Both the position numbers and the translations under genes were made by a program. Shown in pieces: positions 40,736 to 50,739 of a stretch of 64,000 bases of DNA. Source of the DNA: Rhopalosiphum padi (taxonomy: Eukaryota; Arthropoda; Insecta; Hemiptera; Aphididae). The stretch covers positions 2,480,001-2,544,000 of the forward strand of contig NC_083599.1 in assembly GCF_020882245.1 (NCBI RefSeq), read 5' to 3'. Position 1 is the first letter of the stretch. Each line of letters begins with the position of its first letter. The notes beneath the pieces were generated by a model, which saw only the letters and a list, made by a program, of their open reading frames with translations, did not search any database and had not been told where the DNA came from.

Positions 40736-42731
40736 CAGTGGCGGCTCTAGAGTTTGATTCTGGGGGGGGCCAAAAACATCACACTTCTTTTTTTTAATAT
40801 TTAATAATATATTTATTAAAATTACACATATTTAACACATATTACCCACATTAGTCATTATAAAATACACATTTCAATACATTGAAAATATTATACAAAA
40901 TAAACATAAAAATTACATAAAAATTACATTACAATTTATAAAATAAAGTCTAATTTTCGGTTTTTATTTTTAGAAAATCTGTCAATAACTTGATCTATAT
41001 CTATAGATATGTCTCGGTGAATGTGCATAAGAGCGAGACCATTGAGTCTGTCCTCAACCATTCGTGTACGTAACCAGGTTTTAAGCCGTCGCAATGTCGA
41101 GAAGGACCTTTCAGCCGTCGCTACACTGACTGGCAAAGTTGCTAAAATATGAATCAAAGTATGAATCGCGGGAAACATATCAACATCACACACATCGAGT
41201 ACTTCTAAAGCTGTTTCTGGAATTTTGCCGTTATTCATTTTCACACGATTCCACTTTGCTAGCCACACATCATACTCGGCTTCTAAACAAATCGCATTAT
41301 TCTTCAAAATACCACCGTAAATCTCTGACAATTTTATTATTTTTAGTTTGGTTTTATTTGCTTCTTCTGATTTTTTTAATGCTTCAAAATCTATTGTAGC
41401 TGGCATCAAAATTCGTAGGTCAAAAGAGTTTAAGACATCTTCCGAAAAGCGGTTTTGTAGATCATTTATAACTGAATCTAAGATTGGTATATAGATAGAA
41501 ATTCTATAAAATACTTCTGGCATAGAATCTGAATTAAGTTGATTTGCTCTATAAACTGACCTTTTTGCTATTCGTGGTTTTATAATTTCCACATCTAATT
41601 TGGATGCCATATTTTGTGCCTTTTTAAAGATTTGTTGAAAAACTGGATCTGCATTTTCTCGTTTTGTTTGTAAAACTGATAAAACATCATTATAAGCATC
41701 GATAGCGGAAACAGCGTCTAGTTTAGTAGATTGTAGTAATCGACTAAGAGGAAGTGTTGTTCCTAAAACATCGGAAAGGGCAAATGTTGTAACTATAAAT
41801 TCACTGGAAGTTACTGTATTTAGAAGTGAGTGTGCTTTTGTTGAAGTATCTGGAGAACGAATCCAATGGGTGATTTTTTCTAAGCCTTCACATATTTCAG
41901 GCAAATAAGTACAAAACTGAATTGTTCCGTCATGTTTTTCTTGCCACCGTGTCTCACAGAGCCCCGAAAATGACCGACCAAGAAGAGTACGAAAAACATT
42001 AGTTATTTTGGCGGATGAATTTGAGAAAGCTATTATTTCTTTCATTTTATTTATAGTATTCTGGCAAGCCAATATATTATTAGACCTTTTAAGAGAGTTG
42101 TTTAACGAATGGTTCATACAGGGACAACGTTTTGCATAACTTGCTACTTTACGTATCTCTTGAACAGCACCATTAATCTCCGATGACATTACTGCACAGT
42201 TGTCTGTACCAATCCCAACGCATTTTTTTTCCAACTCAAATGTATATTTTTTACAAAAATCAATAACAATGTGTCCTAGAACTTTTCCAGACAAACGCCG
42301 TTCTTCTCCTTCAATATCTTCAGATCTTATGGACTCATAACAATCAACAAATGAAATAAAATCTTCTCGAATTGTCTTATTATGTACATATCTTAGAGAA
42401 ATACTCATCTGTTCTCTATGTGCGGCATCTGTAGTCTCATCAAAAATAATTGAAAACCACCGAGACTGATGTACTTTTTCAATTAAATTTTGTAATACTT
42501 CTTCACCACATGCATTTATTAGTTCATTCTGAGTGTTCTTTCCAATGTATGTTGCATTGGCTGATGCATTTTTAAGATGATTCTCAAGTTTGGTATCTCC
42601 AGCGGCCACTCGAAAGCGCAAAAGTTCCCTAAAGTTCCCATCGTTCTTTGCACTGCTAACAGATTCTGATGATTCTATTGTCTTAATATTTTGATCTAAA
42701 ACATAGCCATCATCTCTGTGTCCTCGAAAAG

Positions 42732-45169
42732 CAGTGTTTCCCAACCGGTGGTCCGTGGGCCAGTCATAGGTGGTCCGCGGTACCTTTCTTAGTTTTCTAT
42801 TAAAAATTATTTTTTTTTTTTTTTGAACAGCGAAAAATATTTTATTTTACCGTAATATACGGTTATCTTATCGTTGTTTCTGCCGACGACCGATAAGTAT
42901 TTTCCACTTTTATAAGTGTGTAGGTATCAGAGTAATAAATTATACTATTATCGCGAACGATAATGATCATGTCAATTGCAAACATCGTTGCTTATATATT
43001 TATACTTTATGAGTACCGACAAATAACTGTTATTCAGTATGCGCTCGTTATTCGTTTGATTACCACGCAGTACGTTTTGAAAGAAATTAAAAGTTTATAG
43101 TTTAGTTTTTTTAAGTGTTATTTTTTTGAAACCTAGTCGGACTAAGTCAAGAATATGTCACGAAAGAAGAAATATGATGATAGTTATATTAAATATGGAT
43201 TCACTGAAATTGAAGTAAATCGAGAAATAAGACCTCAATGTGTGATATATACTGTTGTGCTTAGTAACGATGCTTTGAAACCAGCAAAGCTACTGCGGCA
43301 TTTGCATACGATTCATCCTACGCTCAAAGACCAACCACCCGAATTTTTTGAAGGAAAATGTAAAAGCTTAAAGAAAATGAAACTAGGACCAAGTGGGGCA
43401 AATGTCGCATTGTCACAGCAAGTGCTAACTGCATCATTTGAAATCTCCCAACTAATCAGTAAGTCAAAAAAAGCACACAGTATCGGCGAAACATTAATTA
43501 AGCCTAGCTTGCTAATAGCTGCAAACATTTTCGGAGAAGATGCCAAGAAAAACATTCAAAATATGCCACTGTCCAATAATACAGTAAAGGCACGAATTGG
43601 AAAAATGTCATGCGATATCGAAGAGCAACTACTAGGTAAAATAAAAAGTTCCCCTTACTTCGCTCTTCAATGTGATGAAACTACTGACATTGCGCAATGT
43701 TGCCAGTTATTAGTTTTTGTGCGGTTTTTAGACGTTGAGGATAAGACCATAAAAGAAGAGTTATTGCTGTCAAGTGTACTTGAGACAACGTCGAAAGGGA
43801 TCGATGTAATGCAGATCATTAGTAATTATTTTGAAAATCATGATCTCAAGTGGGAGAAACTAGTTGGCTTTTGTACGGACGGAGCTCCAGCTATGCTAGG
43901 ATGTCGTTCAGGTCTTGCAACATTAGTGAAAGAAAAAAATCCGTCAACTTTAACAACACACTGCGTCATTCATCGGCAAGCGTTAGCTACAAAAACATTA
44001 CCAGAAGAATTAGCTAATGTTTTGAAACTGGCAATAAAGTTAGTGAATTTTGTAAAAAGCAAAGCACTTAACACACGTATTTTCAAAAAACTTTGTGTTG
44101 AATTGGACTCCGAATACGACACATTACTTTTTCATACAGAGGTTCGCTGGCTTTCAAAAGGGAATATGCTAAAACGGTTGTATGAACTAAAAGAGGAAAT
44201 GAAAATATTTTTAAACGAGAAGGATTCAGAGTTACTTGAAAAATTTTGTGATTTGAAATTTGAATTACAATATGCTTATTTAGTAGATATTTTTGAGCAC
44301 TTAAATAACCTTAATTTGCAACTTCAAGGTTCGGGACACAAAACCTTGGAATTTAGAGCAAATATTTTTATTTTTGAAGATAAAATTCGCGCATTTGTAT
44401 GCAAAATTAATCTATGGATGAATAAAATCGAGAATAATAATTATTCAGCATTTCAGACATTCCAAACTCTTATCAACGACGATCAATATGCTGATATTTT
44501 AATCGAAATTCAACATAACATAAAAAAAACATCTGGAAAAATTAAAATCTGAATTTATTCGCTACTTTCCGGAATGGAACGAAGTTAACAGTGTTCAAAA
44601 AATAATTCGAAACCCTTTTTGTGCAAAAGTTGAAGAAGCCCCAGAATATCTTCAAGAAGCTGTCATCGAACTGCAAAATGACTCTGACTGCAAAAATATG
44701 TTTGATTCTGGTATGAACCTTGAGGAATTTTGGTGCAGAAGGGCAACATTACATATTCAACTACGGGTAATTGCCTTACGTTATTTAGTAGTATTTTCAA
44801 CTACGTATTTGTGTGAACAAGGATTTTCCAGTCTACTTGTGATCAAAAATAAACAGAGAAATCGCTTGGACGTAAGTGACGACATGCGTTTAGCCATTAG
44901 CAACATTCATCCGAGAATTGAAAAACTGGTCAAAGAAATGCAGCCACAAAAATCACACTAAGTAAATTATTAGTAAAGTTTAATAATTAAATAATTATAT
45001 ATAATAGTACAGTAAAATAATAAAAATTTTTCAATAAATTTTGTGTATTCTTGTTAATGAGCAAAAAAAAAAAAAAAGGTCTTCCTAGTTTGTGTAAAAT
45101 TGAGGTGGTCCGCGACCTATAAAATATTGTGGAAGTGGTCCGTGGTGGTAAAAAGGTTGGGAAACACTG
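42732..45169 (+). mobile_element. ZBED/Buster-type hAT nested in the hAT above
   Basis: 2438-bp element. TIRs: CAGTGTTTCCCAACC at 42,732 and GGTTGGGAAACACTG ending at 45,169. The TSDs are TCGAAAAG (42,724-42,731) and TCGTAAAG (45,170-45,177), 7 of 8 matching. Subterminal GTGGTCCG motifs repeat near both ends. It holds one transposase gene on the plus strand. Confidence 0.95.
43155..44961 (+). pseudogene. hAT transposase, ZBED5/Buster-like, one frameshift
   Basis: Plus strand, ATG at 43,155 (MSRKKKYDDSYIKYGFTEIE). The BED finger at residues 20-55 is damaged: PQCVIYTVVLSN has Tyr where the second Cys of C-x2-C is expected, though KPAKLLRHLHTIHP remains. Catalytic features: YFALQCDETTDIAQCCQLLV (first Asp), LVGFCTDGAPAMLGCRSGLA (second Asp), HCVIHRQALATKTLP and TEVRWLSKGNMLKRLYEL (RW motif). 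The frame ends at 44,552 in an A-run. The other frame continues LKSEFIRYFPEWNEVNSVQK and STTYLCEQGFSSLLVIKNKQ, with RNRLDVSDDMRLAISNIHP, the dimerisation end, to 44,961. A single indel near 44,530 separates the two, so decay is slight. Confidence 0.9.
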
Positions 45170-46676
45170 TCGTAAAGGAATATTTTGCCGTCCACATAAA
45201 ATAATTGTCTCAATTATTGGACGAAGACGAGACCGATTTTCTTGTGCCTGAGCTAACCGTTGAGAATTCACTTGGTTGATGACTTCCAATTGAGGGGCAT
45301 GATATGTTATTAAAAAGTCTTTACCTGCACTAACTGCATCTTTATGATACTTTGAGTTTTCATGAGTTGTAAGGTAGCCATCTTTACCATAAAGCTTTGC
45401 AAATGACGTAAGTGGTTTTTTTACTAACTTTCCTAGTTGACTACCACTCTGGTGAGATCCATATTCACCAGAAAAAAGTACACAATACTTACAATAAAGA
45501 CCACGATGAAGATCTGAGAGGACAAGCCAGTGATGAGCTTTAAGATGATGGAGTCCAACAAAACGTTTAACGTCTCTACCACCTTTTGAATGTAGTGAGA
45601 AAGGAAAATTATATGTATTGGATGGAAACCATGGATTTTCTAACAATTGAAATTGAGTGAAATCATTCAATTTAATATTTTTACCAAAATAACGGCCTAT
45701 ATCATAATCAAATGCACTATCTATATTTATAGTTTGGTTTTCAATTTTCTCAATTTCAGTAGGATTGGTTGTAGATATCGTTGATAGCTCACCAGCATTA
45801 GCGTTAATCTCAGTAGGTTGAATTATATCATTATCAGTACTTTCCTTTGGTTTTTTTGTAAAAAAAAAATCTATTGGCTTAGATAATTGTCTCTTCCTAC
45901 TACCACCAAAAGTTACATTTTTTTCTTTATCCTATAAAACATTAAAAACATACATTGGAAGTTGGAAAACATTTTAGTAACTCTATTATAATTTTAGATT
46001 ATAATAATTAATAATGTTTTTTTTAATTTTTTTCGTTTTATAAAAAGTACTATCCGTAGATATCGTATACAATGATTTATTTTATAAAACATATATGGTT
46101 TGTAATCATTGAAAACATTAATCATAAAAACATTTTTTTTATCTAATTAATAATCTAAAAAATTCTAATGTTATAATACAGTAAATACTTATTGAAATCA
46201 AATAAAGAGTTTAGAGTAAAGAATTAATCAAATAATTGAATATGCTATAATAATACGTACCATTACAATGCAAATTGCGAGCCGGAGATTAAATGTTATA
46301 CTATGGTAACTATTATATATATTGGTCGTCTGGTCGCGTAAAATCGCTGTAGTAAAATGAAGCTACAATCATTAAAAGGATATTACTCTGAACTACGAAA
46401 AACGTCTGAACACATAGATACATAGAGAATTCTTGGAACTATTCATATCTACACGCCGCTGACGATAAAACACACACAATAGAAAAAAGGTCAGTTCAGA
46501 TAGATACTATCGCGGTCGGCCACGGGATGCGGGAAAACCCGAAATAATTTAATAATATCATAAAAGCATATCATATCATATTAAACTCGCCTATTTTTTT
46601 TTTTTTTTTTTTTGGATTTCGGGGGGGGGGGCATGGCCCCCTGGGCCCCTCCCCTAGAGCCGCCACTGCTTCTCAG

Positions 46677-47985
46677 GGTATCTACACATGGAAGTGGTAA
46701 AAGATTTTGCTCTCGTAAAAATTTATAGCCACTTGGAGATCTAAATAGTAAATATTATAAAAACAAAACTTAAATATTTCAGCAATTTAGTAATAAAATA
46801 CTTTAAAATAAAATAATTAATAGGTACCACTGATAATTTGTTTTACCTTATTTGAAACAACAAGCATAAAAGCATCCAATTTTCATTATATTTTCTATTT
46901 TTTGGATTTTTAACTTAAGCAGCTGAAATTATTTCAGTTATTAATTGATATTGACCGTGAGTTTTCCAATAATTGTTTAAGTTGTTGTGTCTCTATATTT
47001 TTAATTTCATTTTGAACCCGATTTAAATGATTTTGCAACCGATCAATTAATTTGATAGCACAACTATGTTTTTTTCTAATAATATTTGCAGATTTAATTA
47101 ATTTTTGGTGGGCTCTTTTTTTATTTGGTGAATAATATGTCCTTTTTTTAACATTTTGAAGAACCAACTGATAAAATTCCAATAAACCTGGTTGATTTAC
47201 TAAATCAATCTAAACAAAAATATTAAGTTTATTATATTAAGAAATTAATGTATAAAGATTTTAATCTAATGTAAAATAGAACTAACCTTTCTTTTTTTAG
47301 GAGCAGAAGGCTGTTCTACCAAAGAAATTGTATGCTGTTTATTTTTATTTTCTGAAGTTCCTGAAGAAAATGAACTATATGTTTCGTTCAATAAAAGTGA
47401 ATTTGAACTTTCAGAAATGATAGATTGATTCATTGTTAAATCAGATAATTCGATAGAAGTTATTGTTGATGTATCATTATATGAATAAGACTATAATATA
47501 ATTATTTTTTTAATGATTTCTACATTCTATGTATAATTTTTGAATGTAAAACTAACAAATAGATTAAAACATACCTGTGTCTGTAGATTCTTCAATTCCA
47601 TTAATAAATGGTATTGGTATGGCATCTTTTTTAAGTTTTAATCTTTTCAAACATATCTAATAATTAATACTATATTTAATATAATTTAAATTTTTGTAAA
47701 TTAGTAAGATAAGTTAAATTAATACATTTTAATTTGTTTGAAATAAACATATATATATTATTAAGTGTAGTACTTACAGTGTACTTGTTTGACCCTTCAC
47801 CAGATTCCCAAGTGCTTTTAACATCACACATTTTAAAATGGTTAGCACAAATGTGATTATTTTTCTTAAGTAATATACCTACCTAAAGAATTTTCCCATA
47901 TTTTCTTTTTTACCTCATCTTGAGGTATTCCAAAAAGGGTTTTAGAAATCAAATGTGGGGTTTTTATACAACAACACTTCGACAT
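46677..47985 (-). pseudogene. P-element/THAP9-like transposase gene, 5' half with THAP domain
   Basis: Minus strand, start at about 47,985 (MSKCCCIKTPHLISKTLFGI, PQDEVKKKIWENSLGR). After a shift near 47,880 it reads LRKNNHICANHFKMCDVKST; together these give the C2CH pattern of a THAP finger. Next come short exons near 47,655-47,580 (LKRLKLKKDAIPIPFINGIE) and 47,490-47,285 (Ser/Thr-rich). A coiled-coil exon lies at 47,215-46,934 (YSPNKKRAHQKLIKSANIIR, LIDRLQNHLNRVQNEIKNIE). The exon at 46,740-46,677 reads SPSGYKFLREQNLLPLPCVD and TLR, then continues beyond the hAT at 40,735. The coiled coil after a THAP finger is normal for P transposases. Confidence 0.8.
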
Positions 47986-47989
47986 TTTT

Positions 47990-48360
47990 AAATAAGGATA
48001 ATTTTTTTAATGTGGATATTTAAATTAAATTGGGTAATAAATAACATCAAAAATTTATAAAATGAATAATAAAATTCAGTTTATTAAATAAAAAAAAAAT
48101 ATAATATTAGTTATATTAATCTCAATATCTTTAATCATGGTTAATAATATACCTAAGTTATTTATATAAATCACAGAGTAAGAATATAAATAAATATATA
48201 TATTTTTTTATGGTACATAATGTTATATTCAATTGGTTATTATTTATAGTTTAAAATGTTCACCACCGGACGCGCTAGTAGTAATCAGGGTACTTTGATA
48301 AGAACTTGTGAATGTCAATAAATATTGAATTAGAATTACTCGTTCGGCAACCAGCATATC
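47990..48360. other. Non-coding AT-rich stretch
   Basis: Upstream of the P-like gene. It is AT-rich to about 48,250, then contains TTCACCACCGGACGCGCTAG and a CAATAAATATTG polyadenylation-like motif near 48,317-48,330. The latter half could be the edge of an LTR-like sequence, but no partner LTR is present. Confidence 0.4.
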
Positions 48361-48790
48361 TTTAATCATGCTCACGACGTTCGACCGAGCTACATCCGCG
48401 ACAGTCCGACCGAACTTTTAACCGCCGACCCGAACCCGACGTTCCGCGCCATTTTACACGTGGGTATGACGTGATCACGACCACGCGCATCAACGATCGC
48501 ACTTTCGAGATGTAATGACCACCGACATGTCCGGTACGCGTTACGACGCGCACGGTACCGTTACATCTCGCGATTTCGCGACGAACGAGCACTTTCAACC
48601 CGAACCTGGTTTCGACACGCTCTCGTCCCGTCGACCAACACGTCGCCGACGTTCCCGGTCTCGCGACCCGAACTCGACGGCTTTCGCGCCCACGCGCAAC
48701 CACTCACGAATTACCCCACGAACTCGCGTGCGCCCCGACGCCATCACCGCACGCCCGACTAAAAGGCAATTATTGTACGCCTAGTCACAA
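48361..48790. other. CpG-dense island, unrecognised
   Basis: An abrupt block rich in C, G and CpG (for example ACGACGCGCACGGTACCGTT near 48,540) in an otherwise AT-rich region. Open frames exist on both strands (plus 48,515-48,784, Arg/Thr-rich with a PTRRRRSRSRDPNS stretch; minus 48,703-48,362), as expected from base composition. The plus frame is preceded by stops. I recognise no domain. It could be a retroelement gag-like remnant, a solo LTR body or a host CpG island. Confidence 0.5.
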
Positions 48791-49718
48791 GCGACTTTTA
48801 CTTGTGTCAACGACGTATGTCATTACAATAAAAATGACTTTCGACGCACACGCCAAAATTACGTGTTACAATTATTTACCTCCATGACTGTCTAGCCTCC
48901 AAAACCTTCGATCCGTGGAATCCGATCGACAACGATATTTAGGCTGCAAGTGTATCGGTCCGGTTGGTAAAACTTGTGCGCCAAAAGGTAATAGCAAAAA
49001 AAATTAAATTAAGATAAAATAACCATTGTCCAAGTGGAATTAAATAAAATTGTTAGAGGCGTGGCCCACAAAAAAGGGTAATTTTATTGGTCCGAGTACC
49101 ACAATGATACTATACAATACGCTTACTCCTCAGTTGAGAAACGACACCAATGATAATAAATTATTATATTATTATTAATAATAATGATAAATAGTTATGT
49201 AATAATATTAAGTTAAATAACTAATAGTATAGAATTTATGATATGATTATTTTTAACTGATAAAATATATGGTACAATCTTTAAGATATAACAAAGTGTA
49301 ATTTTAAATTATAATTTGCTGGGAATTTTATCCTTAGAAAAGAATTATGATATAATTGAATTGGTTATATAACGATTGAATCAAGAATAATTATGGAATT
49401 AATTTAATATATATATATGGTAAGTATGGGCCGTTAGCGGGTTAAAGTTACCTATACACCGTTTTATGCTCATCAGTTTCTATAACAGTTGTCATTGTAA
49501 AGTATAATAATTTTTTGGCTAATGGGGATATACATGGACATAATATTTTATATTACATTGAATTTTCTTTGTATTAGAGGAAAAAAATTTTATTATATTG
49601 CAAGTCATCTTTCTTTTTGAAAGGTAATTTAGATTTGGTGATTTTATAAAAAGTGTTCTGTATAAATACACTCTAAACGATTTAACTATTATGGTTATTG
49701 ATATTTAATATATATATT
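48791..49718. other. Unrecognised stretch before the long-TIR element
   Basis: The first 250 bp are of mixed composition. From about 49,150 it is strongly AT-rich without coding potential. No repeat ends identified. Confidence 0.4.
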
Positions 49719-50034
49719 AGGGTGGTCCTTAGTTATAGAGGTCAATTTTTTGTTTTTGAAATCTGATGACGAGTACCCTAAATTTTGTTCTATACATTAA
49801 AAAAATAACAATGATAAAGTTTGAGCTCGATAAGTCCACCCCTTCCCGTGCCTCAAAGGGGTTGAAGTTTTAGTAATTGGGGATGAATTACCATTTTTTG
49901 AGTTTACTCTCGTAAATATTAATGTTACGCAAAAAACATTAAGCACTATTATTGAAGCTATATATGTTTACTAAATAAAAGTTTCTTATAAATATGTTGT
50001 GAGGTTGATGGTTTCTCGTTAATTTAAAAAAAAC
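49719..50034. repeat. Left long TIR
   Basis: Pairs with 56,982-57,282. It runs from AGGGTGGTCC to a TTAATTTAAAAAAAACT inner edge and includes CCACCCCTTCCCGTGCCTCA, matched on the right by TGAGGCACGGGAAGGGGTGG. Several single-base differences and small indels suggest an older insertion. Confidence 0.9.
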
Positions 50035-50739
50035 TTGTTAATATTTTAGAAAATGTTACTCATTATAATTTTACTCATTTTACATTAAAAAAAAAAGAGA
50101 GGGAGAGAAATATATTAACTTCACTATTTTGTTGCATCATTCGTTAACATATCTTTGCTGTGGCTTGGATATTTTTTACGGTATTCTTGTACTACCTAAA
50201 AAAAAAAATCTTAGGTGACACTAGTTATTTTAGTTAATAATTAACATATAACTTACCTTCAATACATACTGCTTTTGGTTTTCATTTTTTGTAAATTTTG
50301 TATTAAAATCTTCCATTAATTTGACTCCACGTTCGGCTGCATCATTTATGACGTTCAAGTGGTGTAGAATATTCTTGGCCTTTGTATAACTTTCGATATT
50401 TGGCCAATTTTCCGGATTTTGATATAAGAACTCTGTGCTTAGTTGGAACCTTCGGAATATATTTTTCGATTTATAGTCTGTTCAAAATAAGAAACCTAGA
50501 CGGCGGCGACCAGTTTTCGTCGGCGGCGGTCAGACTACGCCCATCTTTCTCCCCACCGAATCAACCACCTGCTCACCAGCTCGGCCGACTACGCGCGACG
50601 CAGCTGGTGGCAGGTGTTCGCATGTACGCGCCTTTCCGTTGATTTTCAAATTATATTGTTCATTGTAGAATTTGTGTTCGTTCCGTTACAACGTCCTCCG
50701 TTTTTTAACCTCGCAATTTCTACATACAATTCTTTTACC

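Larger units (their letters stand above)
40936..45931 (-). pseudogene. hAT transposase (TTF finger, DUF4371, hAT dimerisation), split by a nested hAT
   Basis: 5' part: exon start near 45,931 (DKEKNVTFGGSRKRQLSKPI), then DFTQFQLLENPWFPSNTYNF, the TTF-type finger GLYCKYCVLFSGEYGSHQSG and YLTTHENSKYHKDAVSAGKD, then RPIIETIILCGRQNIPLR to 45,178. 3' part: 42,723-40,936, beginning GHRDDGYVLDQN, with NDGNFRELLRFRVAAGD, WFSIIFDETTDAAHREQMSI (first Asp), GIGTDNCAVMSSEINGAVQE, CPCMNHSLNNSL, ETRWQEKHDGTI and the dimerisation region VATAERSFSTLRRLKTWLRT. Removing 42,732-45,169 with one target copy joins IPLR to GHRDDG in frame. Apart from the insertion I see no stop, so this copy was probably intact when hit. 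Confidence 0.92.
40736..46668 (-). mobile_element. ZMYM1-like hAT element inserted in the P-element gene
   Basis: 5933-bp element (3495 bp without its own insertion). The TSD CTTCTCAG is exact at 40,728-40,735 and 46,669-46,676. The TIRs CAGTGGCGGCTCTAG and CTAGAGCCGCCACTG are exact inverses. Subterminal G-runs lie near both ends (40,763-40,770 and 46,622-46,631). It carries a transposase gene split by another hAT at 42,732-45,169. It landed within an exon of the P/THAP9-like gene. Confidence 0.95.

Noticed and set aside
48362..48784. Arg-rich protein genes on both strands of the CpG block
   Set aside because: Open frames on both strands at once are expected from skewed base composition. There is no start context, no domain, and in-frame stops lie just upstream.
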